Of a DNA stretch of 64,000 nucleotides, positions 50,796-60,836 are shown in pieces. A program made the position numbers and the translations under genes. The notes under the pieces were generated by a model, which saw only the letters and a program-made list of their open reading frames with translations, was not told where the DNA came from and made no database searches. This stretch comes from Cliona cf. orientalis (taxonomy: Eukaryota > Porifera > Demospongiae > Clionaida > Clionaidae): positions 5,156,609 to 5,220,608 of the forward strand of contig OZ005700.1 of the NCBI GenBank assembly GCA_963930775.1, written 5' to 3'. Each line of letters opens with the position of its first letter. Position 1 is the stretch's first letter.

Positions 50796-50975
50796 CCGTG
50801 CGCATGCGCAAGGGGTAAAGCAATCGGTTTGTCTGTCTGTCGTCGTTGTTGTTGGCATGAAAATCGCCAGATCTCGCATTCTAGGCATCTGTGTGTGCTG
50901 TAAGCACAACGAATTGGTAGATATCAGTGAAAAACTGGTTTGTACGTGCTTGGAATTGCTCAAAAAGGCTCACTA
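50796..50975 (+). repeat. Repeat with CGCATGCGCAAGGGGTA head, copy 4
   Basis: GCATGCGCAAGGGGTAAAGC, TTGTCTGTCTGTCGTCGTTG, CATGAAAATCGCCAGATCTC, GGCATCTGTGTGTGCTGTAA and CAGTGAAAAACTGG recur at 51350-51530. The head word is shared with family A. Confidence 0.65.
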
Positions 50976-51099
50976 GTGCTACAAATTGTGCATTTTCTGT
51001 TCAGCATGCCAGTGGTTTACTGATCACACCCACTCTTAGCATAATAATAATAATATAGTATGCTGATGCAACTGCGCATTCTCAAGCTCAGTGTTGGAA

Positions 51100-51345
51100 A
51101 GGGTCATCAAGTCATAAAACAGCTATACCGCAGTGTTGCAAGCCCTACTGTGGCTACAGAGTGCACAGGGTATGTGCTCTACAGAGTTCTAGTTGAAGAT
51201 GAACTACATTTCCTATTCAACTGTGAACAGATACCGGAGAAAGCAAAACTGATGGAGCACTATTCTAGGCTAAATCAATCCTTTGCCTTTCTGTCCACCT
51301 TGGAGAAATTAAAATTCATCTCGTCTGCTGAACAGTCCAAATCAT
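51100..51345 (+). pseudogene. LINE-type reverse transcriptase 3' remnant, fragment 2
   Basis: GYVLYRVLVEDELHFLFNC then a helix MEHYSRLNQSFAFLSTLEK. 'VEDE.HFLF.C' is the typical end motif of non-LTR ORF2 proteins. Like fragment 1 it runs directly into a CGCATGCGCAAGGGGTA repeat. A second copy of GGTATGTGCTCTACAGAG lies at 51932. Confidence 0.45.
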
Positions 51346-51349
51346 ATTT

Positions 51350-51530
51350 ACCCCGCGCGCATGCGCAAGGGGTAAAGTAATCGGTTGTATCATCGTTGTC
51401 GTTGTCGTTAGCACAAAAATCGCCATATCTCGAGATATAGGCATCTGAGCGACTCGTAAACACAACGAATCAATTGAATTCAGCGAAAAACTGGCTTCAG
51501 TGTGCGTCAAATCGAGGGATACGGTCCACG
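51350..51530 (+). repeat. Repeat with CGCATGCGCAAGGGGTA head, copy 5
   Basis: It matches 50796-50975 block by block: head, CGTTGTCGTTGTCG, CAAAAATCGCCATATCTCGA, AGCGAAAAACTGGCTTCAG. Both copies abut LINE 3' remnants. Confidence 0.65.
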
Positions 51531-52499
51531 AGCATCACAAATAGTGCCTTTTTGTTGGCCACCGTAGCCATGTGCCTACTCAATGCATATGTATACCAAT
51601 TGTGCATTCTGCTCATGCGCACAACTAAGTGGCCAAGCGTGTGAGTGGTAAAGATCGTCAATGTAAGTCTAAATAATGCTCATGATATCTATAGTGACTG
51701 CCCTATGGGACCAATCATAATGTAATGTACTACTATCGTTACAAAAATATAGAATCTGATAGAAATTCATATCTTCCTAGTCTGGGTGTCGAGAGCGCTT
51801 TTTCAAGTGTCACCGGAATCCCCAGTACAATCATCTATTATCTATGGCAACATTTCCATTATTTCTCTGAAGTTCACGAACTTACAGCCATGTACCGAAA
51901 GTAAATCTATAGATTGTGCAATGTGCGTGTGGGGTATGTGCTCTACAGAGCTCTAGTTTTATTTTGCAAATTTGTTACCGCAGCCCTGGAAATTAGAAAG
52001 ACCTCTGTACATGTTGATTAGTTATTATCATCTATAAAATTTTAATAATATTATTATCACTATGATCAAACTATTTTTGTGCACTCTGTGCTCTTTCTTA
52101 ACTATTAACCACAATGACTTACTACACACTAAGTAGTTACATCCAAAGTAGAAAAATACTACCATGAATGTAATGTAATTCACACAGAATTCCATAAATC
52201 TAATGTTTGCTTGGTTACCAGTGTTATTACATAGCAACTGTTCTGTCATTTGGTAACCATCCACATTCAATTGAACAAAATCTTTCACTTTCATCTTAAG
52301 GCTGCAATATCCCATATTTGACGCTATCTCCCATAAGGGCTACATTATATTTTGAGGAGCTCATACTGAAAGACTGAATCAGCCCTAAACCACCAAATTG
52401 TACATAGATGACAGGAGACTCAAGAAGTATTTAGTAGTTAGGTTTCATCTTCAATATATAGGTCTGTTAGATGTTTATAGCAACTTACATGTTGATGTT

Positions 52500-52735
52500 A
52501 CAAAACCATTCAAGGACGCTCTGTGACATCCTGCAATATATTATACTCACCACATACATACATACATACACAGAACATGTGATCGTTCATACACATATAT
52601 ATGTAAGGCTACATATTATAATAGATATGTGAACGTACATCTACAATAATAGTATTATCTGTTACTGCCATGTTGACATGTCATGGCAAGGCGCATGCAT
52701 GCATGCATACATACATACATATTATTATACATACA
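52500..52735 (+). repeat. Repeat E, forward arm, with CATA/CATG microsatellite
   Basis: CCATTCAAGGACGCTCTGTGACATC, TACTCACCACATACATACA and GTCATGGCAAGGCGCATGCA recur inverted at 55745-55965. It ends in (CATG)n(CATA)n from 52690. Confidence 0.65.
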
Positions 52736-52761
52736 TACATGATGGCTCCACGTGCACAGCA

Positions 52762-52831
52762 ATGGTCGTCAGTAGTAGAAGCGCATAAGTACACTTAAAT
52801 AATTTATGCACTTTTACTACTGAAGACCACT
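52762..52831. other. 70-nt imperfect hairpin
   Basis: TGGTCGTCAGTAGTAGAAGC GCATAA pairs with TTATGCACTTTTACTACTGA AGACCA across a short AT-rich loop. The size fits a small-RNA precursor or a tiny MITE; nothing in sequence proves expression. Confidence 0.4.
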
Positions 52832-52992
52832 TCCAAATTGCTTTTCTCTAATTTTAATGTGACTGCAACAGATTACGATGCAAATTACTGTCGGATATTA
52901 AAATTTTCTACTTTGGATGTAGGTATTCTTGTTAACACTAAAAATCTTAGGGGTCTATATATCAGCTTGCTTGAAATTACACTAAATAATAA

Positions 52993-53260
52993 GGGGAATT
53001 GGGAGCACTTGGAGACATAATGGATCGAATGCAGAGATTCGACCTTTAGGAATTTTGATTCACGCCTAGCTTAGAATTAAAGTTATGGCCCTTTGAAGTT
53101 TACGTTTGTAAGCCATGCATTTGCAATGCTTCTGTCCACACGCTACGTGAGAGGCGGGCTACGCGTGCACATACAATCGACGACCTTTACCAACAAGTTT
53201 GGGCCAAAATTAGGCAGCCTGCTTAGCATCCAGCTCAACTATGTCGTGATTTTTTTCCTG
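52993..53260 (-). repeat. Single inverted copy of the 350-400-bp array unit
   Basis: The - strand carries TAGCGTGTGGACAGAAGCAT, TGCAAATGCATGGCTTAC, CATAACTTTAATTCTAAGC and GTGAATCAAAATTCC, as in the units at 47766-49300. It lies just inside the right TTAA edge of the composite element. Confidence 0.7.
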
Positions 53261-54042
53261 TGTACATTCGAAACGTTGACATGGCCTTCCGGCTCGGATT
53301 GAGAACATTAAATGAACACTTCCGGCTCTAACAGCCACACCCCCGAATATGACGGATGTCGTATCCCCCTCGAGCCTCACGCAGTTCGGTGATACCTTAA
53401 CTCTATCGCTCACGTGAGCTAATCACAACATACAACGCAAGTACATACATAACTCGAGGGTGCAGCTTCACTGAATCAACGTAGTGCCTACTCCAGCGTC
53501 GCTCTTGGGTCGATCGCTTTCTTTATTGCGCAAACCTGTGATCTATGGAACACGGGACTTTCCTCCACTCGATTGTTCAAGACTACATAAACCACCGGCA
53601 TAATAACTCTACAGCATACCATCCTATGATCAACGGAATATCAGAAGACTGCTCCAGAACACAGACTGTCTTCTATAGTGGTCCTTCCGTAAGTTCGGTA
53701 AGTGCAGTAAGTGCAGTGGCAGCCTCTAATATGCGAAAATCGGTCAAGTAGTGTAAGAGTTAAGTGCGCATCAAATTTCATTCCACGAAAATGCCAAACA
53801 AAACATGTGGGAATAAAAAAATACATTGCGTTTGCGGCACCGCCCATATGACAATTTTCCGCTAGGGTGTAAGCTTTAATATTTTGTGATCGTAGGCATT
53901 TATCGCAGCCGCCATTACCAGTTCAGCTGCAATACAGCTAGTTCCTTTGAACACACTATTTCGTGTTGTTGAAAAGTGAACATCGCTTAATGTTTCAACC
54001 GATACGTGTTGCCATCCCAATACGTGATTTGGGGTAAGGGAT

Positions 54043-54420
54043 CTGCACGCGATTCGCGCAATGCACGTTTTTAGTAGCTCAGGTTGAAATTTGTCTCAGT
54101 CTAGATTTTGTCATTATATTATACATGTCGAACAACCCTTCTAACTGTTGCCGTTGTCTATGGAGGCTAGTCGAGGCGAAATAAGGACCCACCTAGTCGG
54201 CTCTGTTGCCATACCCAGAGCCCGTTGCTATGGGCACTAATTAGAATCTATATGTTCGCTCACCTTTTTTGCTTCTTGGAACAATCGGCTGTCGTCAACA
54301 ACTCTTGCCGTTCATTTCGGAAACGCCACACACGTGCATAGCAATCGATTATTAGGGGTGTGGCGCGATCACAAACAAAACCAAGTGCGCGATTGGCCTA
54401 AGACTTGAACGCGGATTGAG
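54043..54420 (+). repeat. Family W repeat, single-unit copy
   Basis: GCACGCGATTCGCGCAATGC, CCGTTGCTATGGGCACTAAT, TATGTTCGCTCACCTTTTTT and GGGGTGTGGCGCGATCACAA match 43650-44440. Confidence 0.65.
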
Positions 54421-55234
54421 CTTATCAACCATTCAATTTTCAGAAAAAACATACGGAGGATTTTCCCAAAATCAGTGTGCTAGTAATTATTTTTTAATCA
54501 AATATTATTGTTGCGCTTGTCGTGGATGCTAGCTACTCGTGGCGCTGTTAATCTCTTGACCTACTCTCGCTAAATCTACTCGTGGTGTACTACGTAGATC
54601 TAGCTAGTCTGGCACGGCCGATCGTCCATTCTGAAGACCTTCCAGCTCCAATACTTGGACCGATCGCATTCGCCAATGTCATGGCTTAGTTCAAACGCAT
54701 GCGCCAACGGACCCCAGAAAAAATTACGAACTGTACATCATGCAGAACCCGCGAACGATTACTAGAGTACATGCGCGTGCAGCGCCCTTTCTCCGAGAGC
54801 TTATCAACCATACAGATCATTTTTCCAAAAGGCTGGGCACGAGCTGGCGCTCAGTCTGCATTGCTGGTGAGTGTTAATCACCCTAGGTAGTATCATCCTC
54901 GAGTGTGGAGTCTGGCTCATGGCATGAACTCTATAATCAGCCTCGGTACGGTATGGGAAGTTGGTAGATGTATAAGATGTCACTGTGATTTACTTGGTGG
55001 CCGATGATCTGAACTCCGTTGGTATATAATCTTGATATACGAGCATTCATGTACGTCACTAGCACTAGCAACAATGACGACCGTTTCCATTCTCTCACTC
55101 CTCTATTTTTATCTAGTCTCACAAGCCACACCCTTGAATCTCCGAGTGATCTGGTAACTTTGCGTGCTTGCCTATAATTCATACAGGTGCGCGATGTTTA
55201 ACAATGCGTGGTTATTACGCTATGGTAACGCGTT
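54421..55234. other. Spacer without recognised feature
   Basis: Two short open frames (54699-54890 +, 54937-55182 -) have no recognisable family sequence, no supporting splice context and no shared copies in the window. I see no RNA gene or element border. Confidence 0.5.
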
Positions 55235-55735
55235 AATGAGGCACTGTACGCCGGTGCGATCGAGGGAACCGTACGGCTGGACGGAAGCTGATGATGGTTT
55301 GAAGCGGATGTGGTTGCGATGACGTGTTGTTACTCCGCCCACACAGGAAATGAGGTGAGCTCTTGTGTGGGCGGTGTGGCAGAACGGCCTCCAAGTGTTT
55401 GTGTGTTTTGGCCTTGAGGAAGCTGTGTTTTAATTGGGATTGAGTGTGGGCTTCTGGTGGACATCCGGTGGCCAGTTGGCACTTAATTGAGAATGGTGGT
55501 CCTTGAGGCACAGGGTGGTGCTGTTTTGGGCGTGGCCTGCAGGCTGGCCCCTCCCTTCCGGTCCATGGAGGATATTAAATGAACACTTCTGGCTCTAGTA
55601 GCCACACCCCTGAGACCTGTGCAATTAAAAGGGTGTGGTTACACAACATGCACCTCACTAATGACTTTGATGTGGTTTAGGTGTCATATCCCCCACCTCA
55701 CACCCAAACAATTTAATGGTACCTTAGTGGTTGAC
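55235..55735 (-). repeat. Long repeat D, inverted arm
   Basis: Reverse partner of 47091-47560. It keeps GAAATGAGGTGAGC, CTTCTGGTGGACATCCGGTG and GAGAATGGTGGTCCTTGAGG. Its outer end reads TTTAATGGTACCTTA, close to but not exactly TTAA. Confidence 0.7.
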
Positions 55736-55744
55736 ACATAACCA

Positions 55745-55965
55745 ATCTATGCATGCGTGCATGTACATGTATGCATGCACGCGCCTTTGCCACGACATGG
55801 CAGTTCATACATAATATAATTAATGTACATGTATGTTCACATACTGGTATCTAGTGTGCAGCAGTACATGCATGAACAATCACATCATGTTATCATGTGT
55901 ATGTATGTGGTGAGTATAGCATTGCAGTGATGTCACAGGGCATTCTTGAATGGCTTTGTGACTTT
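55745..55965 (-). repeat. Repeat E, inverted arm
   Basis: Reverse partner of 52500-52735: GCACGCGCCTTTGCCACGAC, TATGTATGTGGTGAGTATAG, GATGTCACAGGGCATTCTTG. The next bases read TTTAATGGTACCTTAA (55963-55978), another TTAA-type end. Confidence 0.6.
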
Positions 55966-56235
55966 AATGGTACCTTAAATGTTTGATATTTTTACAACAG
56001 TATATCCCCCCAGATATAAATTCACCAGTTTATACACCCCCCCCCCCCGCCTGGGCGTGGCACATGCATTCACTGATAGGACACTTTGCTTCAGGGGACA
56101 TTAATTTTCTGGTCACTTAATGATCCTAGCTCACTCCCACTTCAATCCGAAAGCACCCGTACAGCTTCATCAGCCATGCCTCTTCGATGGATCACAATTT
56201 ACTAATTCCAATTAGTGCTACCATAAGACAGCTAG

Positions 56236-56292
56236 TGTACTCAGTGCAGTTGATGATGCAAATCATTTGCATCGTCAACTGCACTGAGTACA
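56236..56292. promoter_or_regulatory. 57-bp hairpin with two octamer motifs
   Basis: Two 28-base arms centred on C56264 are complementary except for one T/G pair. The inner ends make ATGCAAAT and ATTTGCAT, i.e. two octamer (POU-domain) words facing each other with one base between. No other copy is seen in the window. It may be a POU site, a small-RNA hairpin or a short transposon relic. Confidence 0.4.
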
Positions 56293-56819
56293 TAATCTGC
56301 TGACACTGGCAAAAATGAGGGCTTAGTGTACAGATGACCCTTTTGAAGACAATATACTCAATAGCATAATATTATGTATATCAAAATTAATGAGGATTAT
56401 TGCAGCAAAATTTTATCACGTGCAGTATACTTATAACTAGCATCATACTAATTATGATACAATACAGTAAGCAAAATATTTTTGAGTTGCCTTCAATTAA
56501 GGAAATCAGCGTACATCTTTCATTCTGCAAAATTACATTGTGTGTATGTTCAGTAGAGAACTGTTATAGTATGATACCATACACTTTTATTAGTGCAACA
56601 CATCCCTTATCCATATGATAATATTGAGATTCCAACAATGATAGGGTGGGTCTCAGGAGTAACACACATAATAAATTATATATTGAGAAACTGAATGTGT
56701 TATCAGTTGCCTTATGTTATCCAACTAGGTAGAGCACATTAAATCCATGTGGTCTGCCATTATTGGAGCCATAAGGATAAATACCATAATATGTTCTAAT
56801 GCATGTCTTTGAGACCTGT

Positions 56820-57288
56820 GCAATATTTACGGTTCTAATTTAAGGTGCCTTTCCAGACATCAATTATTTTTAGGCGATGCCACATGATATCATGATATTA
56901 CTGTCGATCGAGTCAATGTATAGAGCTAGTGGCTTAGATGTCGAACGAAGCTGTCTCATACATTTATATGGGCACTACTTACCTAATGCTTTGATATCTT
57001 TCTGGAGTTGAAGACAACCGTTCTGATACCAGCAACTTGAGCATGATTCGGCATAGCTACTATGGCAGAGTGAAACTTCATGTACTGAAACTAGAGAATC
57101 ATCTTTTTGTTGTTTTTGTCACTGATATAATATTCACTGCCACTAAAAAGTACTGGTTAATGATAGTTCTTGGGCTCTGGTAAAAACTTTCAGAATGGTT
57201 CTAAGTGGCGCCCTTTGGTTCTAATTGGAGGCGCCTGTGCAATCTGTAATTTTATGTTAGCAGCACCTATATTAGAAAGTATACGGTA
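56820..57288 (-). repeat. Family Y element, copy 2
   Basis: GGTTCTAATTTAAGGTGCC with AATTATTTTTAGGCGATGCC at the left and TTCTAATTGGAGGCGCC, GCACCTATATTAGAAAGTAT and ACGGTA at the right. It mirrors 33397-33950. Confidence 0.55.
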
Positions 57289-57861
57289 ACTCCAAAACCA
57301 AGCATACATGTAATGCACTGGACAGGGGGTGGGTGGGTGGGGGACCAGCGGGATACTACTCACCAGGCCCAACACACAGTTCCCCAGCGGATCATATAGC
57401 TATATGAGGTCAACTCATTGATAACTAGAGGATGTTATGGTGGGCTTAAGGTCAAGCCAGTGCTGACAATAGCACTACTGCCACCTCAGTCCTATCATAA
57501 TATGGCTGAACAAAATTAAAAGGGGCGAAGCAGCATAATTGTGATCGAAATATTGGGGATGCATTAAACTGTTTTATGGTTGATAAGCCCAGTACTACTG
57601 CTAATTTAGAAGACTCTGGAGTCTAGAAACTTCTCTGGGGCTGATAAGGCCAAAGATCGTACTAGTCATTGCTGCTACTTAGACCCACATGTGTGCTTAT
57701 AAAAGAACAATATTATTGATACCACTATATCGATCCAATTTTTAAGGCTGATCAGCATGCAAGGTATATATACAGTCACTGTAGCTAATACAGGTACAGG
57801 TTGTATTCTAGCTTTGAAGCAAACGCTCTATAACTCCTATAGTTATATATATACATATACT

Positions 57862-57893
57862 TCAATTATAAATTGGGGGGGGGGGGGGGGGGG
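57862..57893 (+). repeat. Poly-G tract, about 25 bases
   Basis: AATTGGGGGG.. then AGCCATAAT. It sits in otherwise unique sequence. The surrounding 57300-58055 shows no gene; a GTGGGTGGGTGGGGG run lies at 57328. Confidence 0.7.
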
Positions 57894-58055
57894 GAGCCAT
57901 AATGATAATGCAACTGCATGGGGCTGGCTGCAGGAGGGAGATGTGTACCTACACTAAATTTCACATCTTTGTTTATGTGTAATATTCAACCTCTTACTTG
58001 GGCTCTTAAGTAAATAAGAAAGAGGTAAGGCGAATCTGTGCTACTAAAAACCACA

Positions 58056-58249
58056 TACCGTATAGCCGGAAAATTTGGTGGTTTGGCGATCTATATTACA
58101 ACCACCAAATTAAAATCCACCAAAATTTCCTACTCGCATATATACGTATGGCGATCCCATACCGAACTGCCAAACCAATATTCTTGCAATAGCGATTTTG
58201 GGCTCAACCGCCAAATTTAATTCCCGCCAATATTTCCGGCTATACGGTA
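58056..58249 (+). repeat. Family P MITE, copy 3 (194 bp)
   Basis: TACCGTATAGCCGGAAAATT to AATATTTCCGGCTATACGGTA. Ends are perfect over ~19 bp, making this the best-preserved copy of the family. Internal CATATATACGTATGGCGATC is shared with 63051-63248. Confidence 0.88.
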
Positions 58250-58464
58250 CGCATGGTAAACATTGACTGATGTTATAAAAACATTGGCGTAATGCTAGAT
58301 AGAAATAACCTGATACTTACACAATAAGTTTGCAAGTTGTTTAGAAGTCCATGATAAGCACAATGCAATTTTGTCTTCAAAACTAACGTAATATCCCTTT
58401 TTGGAATGTGCCTCATAGACAAAGATGTCATCTGCAGTGACTTTATGCCAATTATATTTAGTTG

Positions 58465-58620
58465 AATAGAAGCTGCGACTACTATTAATTTCAGCCTTGC
58501 TGGATCGAGTGTGGTTACTAATTGAGAGTGTTTATTAACTTTGGAGCGAAAAAAACTCAGCCTACAATTTTTTTAATTTGAAGGATGTCATACACTTTCA
58601 TTCTTTATCGTGGCTAAAGT
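58465..58620 (+). repeat. Family G element, copy 3, truncated
   Basis: TTGAATAGAAGCTGCGACTA, CTATTAATTTCAGCCTTGC and CTTTGGAGCGA correspond to the first third of 21735-22110. The rest is missing. Confidence 0.5.
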
Positions 58621-58699
58621 AAATCTAGCGTAAAGAGGTTAAAGAGCTTAAAACACACACATTTAAGCTTATAGGGTCTACTATTCGTATATCACTTAC

Positions 58700-58830
58700 G
58701 GATAGTCGGTGTAACTATCAATTAATTCCTCAGATTTTCTTCTCAGGTAACATGTTGATGTGATAACGGAGAAGATGATCACAGGAATGAAGAGGACAGA
58801 ACAGAAACCCAAAGACCACCAGAAGCCATT
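58700..58830 (-). CDS. Exon with a prominin-like final transmembrane segment
   Basis: On the - strand an acceptor TTCACCCACAG is followed by NGFWWSLGFCSVLFIPVIIF, then SVITSTCYLRRKSEELIDSY and TDYP, ending at a GTAAGT donor; reading on would hit a stop at once (CCG TAA). Spacing and residues (N.FW...G....F..P..IF.V.....Y.RR..SE) fit the last membrane helix and start of the cytoplasmic tail of prominin (CD133-type pentaspan membrane protein). No neighbouring exon is recognised, so it may be a relic or part of a gene whose other exons are too diverged to see. The hydrophobic helix is clear; the family call is inference. Confidence 0.45.
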
Positions 58831-58929
58831 CTGTGGGTGAATAGCAAGCAGTGTGGATTATAACTTTTTGTTGATGATCTAAAAATGCCAAACCATATCC
58901 CATCGCTTGTGCAGCAGTGCCACGCCCCT

Positions 58930-59022
58930 GGACTGGTTGCTGTCACGAAATTTAAAATCACGAAAATTAATTTTGAGGGCCTTTTTGGATTTTCCACAAA
59001 AATTACCCGCCATACGGTATTA
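58930..59022 (+). repeat. MITE end related to family Q
   Basis: CACGAAATTTAAAATCACGA then AAATTACCCGCCATACGGTA. A longer related piece lies at 59349-59455 (ACCGTAAGCATTAATTTTCG..ATTACCCGCATTACGGTA). Confidence 0.5.
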
Positions 59023-59348
59023 GATGGTCAGTTATTGGTCATCACATGGAAATGTCACAATCCCATGTATATAAGCTCCTCTCCACTTTCGCCCAATGCT
59101 AGCATGCACAAAGGGGGGGCGGGCATAGTTATGGATGCTGCACAAGCGATGATGCAATCAATGCACGCACTCGCAATCTTCTTCGTTACTAACAGAGACT
59201 TGGACAAATAGCATGAGAGAGAAGAATATTAGTGTCGAAGATGCTATCAGCTGGATGACAATGGCTACTGTTGCTTGCTAATACTGTAAAGTGTTGGCTG
59301 CGCTGCCACGATGTTTGTGGCCACACCCATCATCATGGACTCGCATAT

Positions 59349-59455
59349 CACCGTAAGCATTAATTTTCGTGGATGGGAAAATTTCGTGACTGCCAAATCA
59401 ACCATGAAAATAACTAAAATTAGCACCCCATGAAAATTACCCGCATTACGGTACC
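59349..59455. repeat. Short inverted-repeat element (107 bp) with ACCGTAA ends
   Basis: CACCGTAAGCATTAATTTTC at the left mirrors GAAAATTACCCGCATTACGG at the right, with GTGACTGCCAAATCAACCAT between. Related to the piece at 58930-59022. Confidence 0.55.
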
Positions 59456-59559
59456 ATGTTGGTGCGTGCGATCTCTGTACTTTCTCTGGCTGTTGAATGG
59501 GAAAACTTCTAGAAAATCGACAAAGTACTATGACACAAATAGCTAGCTGTAGTTACTGT

Positions 59560-59672
59560 TTATGGGCTCTAATGTCAACATTTGGAGGGGGGCTTATACA
59601 TAAGACAAAACTACCTATGCAGGAACTTGAGCTAAAAGTGCAGGGAGTGTAATTGCAGGATTCTATGGTATA
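59560..59672 (-). repeat. Family X repeat, copy 2
   Basis: GTTTATGGGCTCTAATG, GGGGGGCTTATACATAAGAC, ACCTATGCAGGAACTTGAGC and GCAGGATTCTATGG are the reverse of 27464-27606. Confidence 0.6.
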
Positions 59673-59910
59673 TCACAATAGTGTCCAAATTGTAAATTAT
59701 CGGTGAAAAGTTTTTAAAGAGTACGACTGAGTCGGACACGGTAGCCTATGGTGTGTTGCAGTGAGGGCCCAACGCATGCATGCCTTGTCTGAGCATGCAT
59801 CAGTGCCAATATGTTGTTCAAGTGTGTGGCGTTGCTATAACCAGACAGACTTAATAGACATGCGAATAAAGTCGTTCATGCTGACTAGATACCTGACCGT
59901 GTAAACTTAC

Positions 59911-60129
59911 TAGTCTAGTACCCACCATTATCAACAGTTCACTGTGATTGTAGTCTTGTGGGTTAGCCCTAGAACGCTCGAGCTCGAGCTCGAGCAAACT
60001 CGATCTGAAAGTGCCCAGCGCGCCATTGACATTGATCATGACTTCACCATGGCAATACTGTTGAGATGATGTCATTTGGTTATTTGTCTCTACGTTCACG
60101 CTCAATGCACTTCCAATGAAGTGAAGCAT
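59911..60129 (-). CDS. Possible exon of unknown gene
   Basis: The - strand frame starts with ATG at 60129 and runs 73 codons to a strong GTAAGT donor after GTRL (MLHFIGSALSVNVETNNQMT.., SLLELELERSRANPQDYNHS). Just upstream, in the same frame, NTTIENYVKLLLNRFANIT is interrupted by two stops. No family is recognised. A GCTCGAGCTCGAGCTCGAG run encodes the LELELE part. Confidence 0.22.
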
Positions 60130-60421
60130 TTTGATGATGTTATGAATTCACTCCATTGTCTAAGTAATGTTAGCAAATCTGTTTAGCAGCAGCTTGACAT
60201 AATTCTCAATGGTAGTATTTGGTATAGAATGATGAACATCCCATCATAGATAACTGAATATAGGCCAATAGCATACATTTCTGCACTTTCAAGGTGATAT
60301 CTTCGTTCTAAAACTGCCTAGCACTAGATTTATCTCCCTTCTGGGGCATTCCATTTGTATCAGCAATACTACCAGAAGCTGATGATCTGTTAGTTACCGG
60401 TATGTCAAAAGATATGTTAAT

Positions 60422-60720
60422 TAGAATACCTTCAATCAGGACAATTTGTGGCAAGCCTAACCGGACGGCCAGGACACAGTGTTGCAATTGACGAGGCTCA
60501 TGAGATTAAAATAACAGAGATTTAAAGTCAGCTATAATTGTCAGACCAAGTAAGAAAACATGAATAGATGAGCATATGTTTTTTCATTACCAGCAAGCCA
60601 TGAAAGTACTTCTAAGATTGTCTCTGGATTGTCTGTATATTTGTTTAAGACCATTAGATAGGATACTTCAGTCACCCGCATCCTTTCGTTGAGAGCACTT
60701 GAATTATGTATGACATTCTT
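60422..60720 (+). pseudogene. Fragment of a transposon-associated ORF (GHSVAIDEAHE)
   Basis: EYLQSGQFVASLTGRPGHSV and AIDEAHEIKITEI end at a stop. Beyond the stop, other frames hold decayed pieces. The pattern 'G.F.....R..S..A.DQ.HE' is common in a widespread metazoan transposon-associated protein; I recognise the motif but not the element type. Confidence 0.35.
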
Positions 60721-60836
60721 GTACTCCTTTTGTCACTGAGTCAGGCCTGGGGGTATTATAACATTTGTGAAGATCAGCTGTACATGAAAATAGTGTTGGT
60801 CATGGATTTGGTTTCATCTTCTATTAGGTGGAGCAT

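Larger units (their letters stand above)
47091..53400. mobile_element. Candidate 6.3-kb TTAA-bounded composite element
   Basis: The left edge reads TTAAGGTATCACC..TGTGTGGG at 47091. The right edge, on the opposite strand, reads TTAAGGTATCACC..TGCGTGAGG from 53400. Inside both ends lies TAGAGCCGGAAGTGTTCATT. The interior holds an array of ~350-400-bp units at the left, one inverted unit at the right (52993-53260), and unrelated inserts between. No transposase is seen. It could be one large non-autonomous element or two small ones in opposite directions. Confidence 0.4.
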
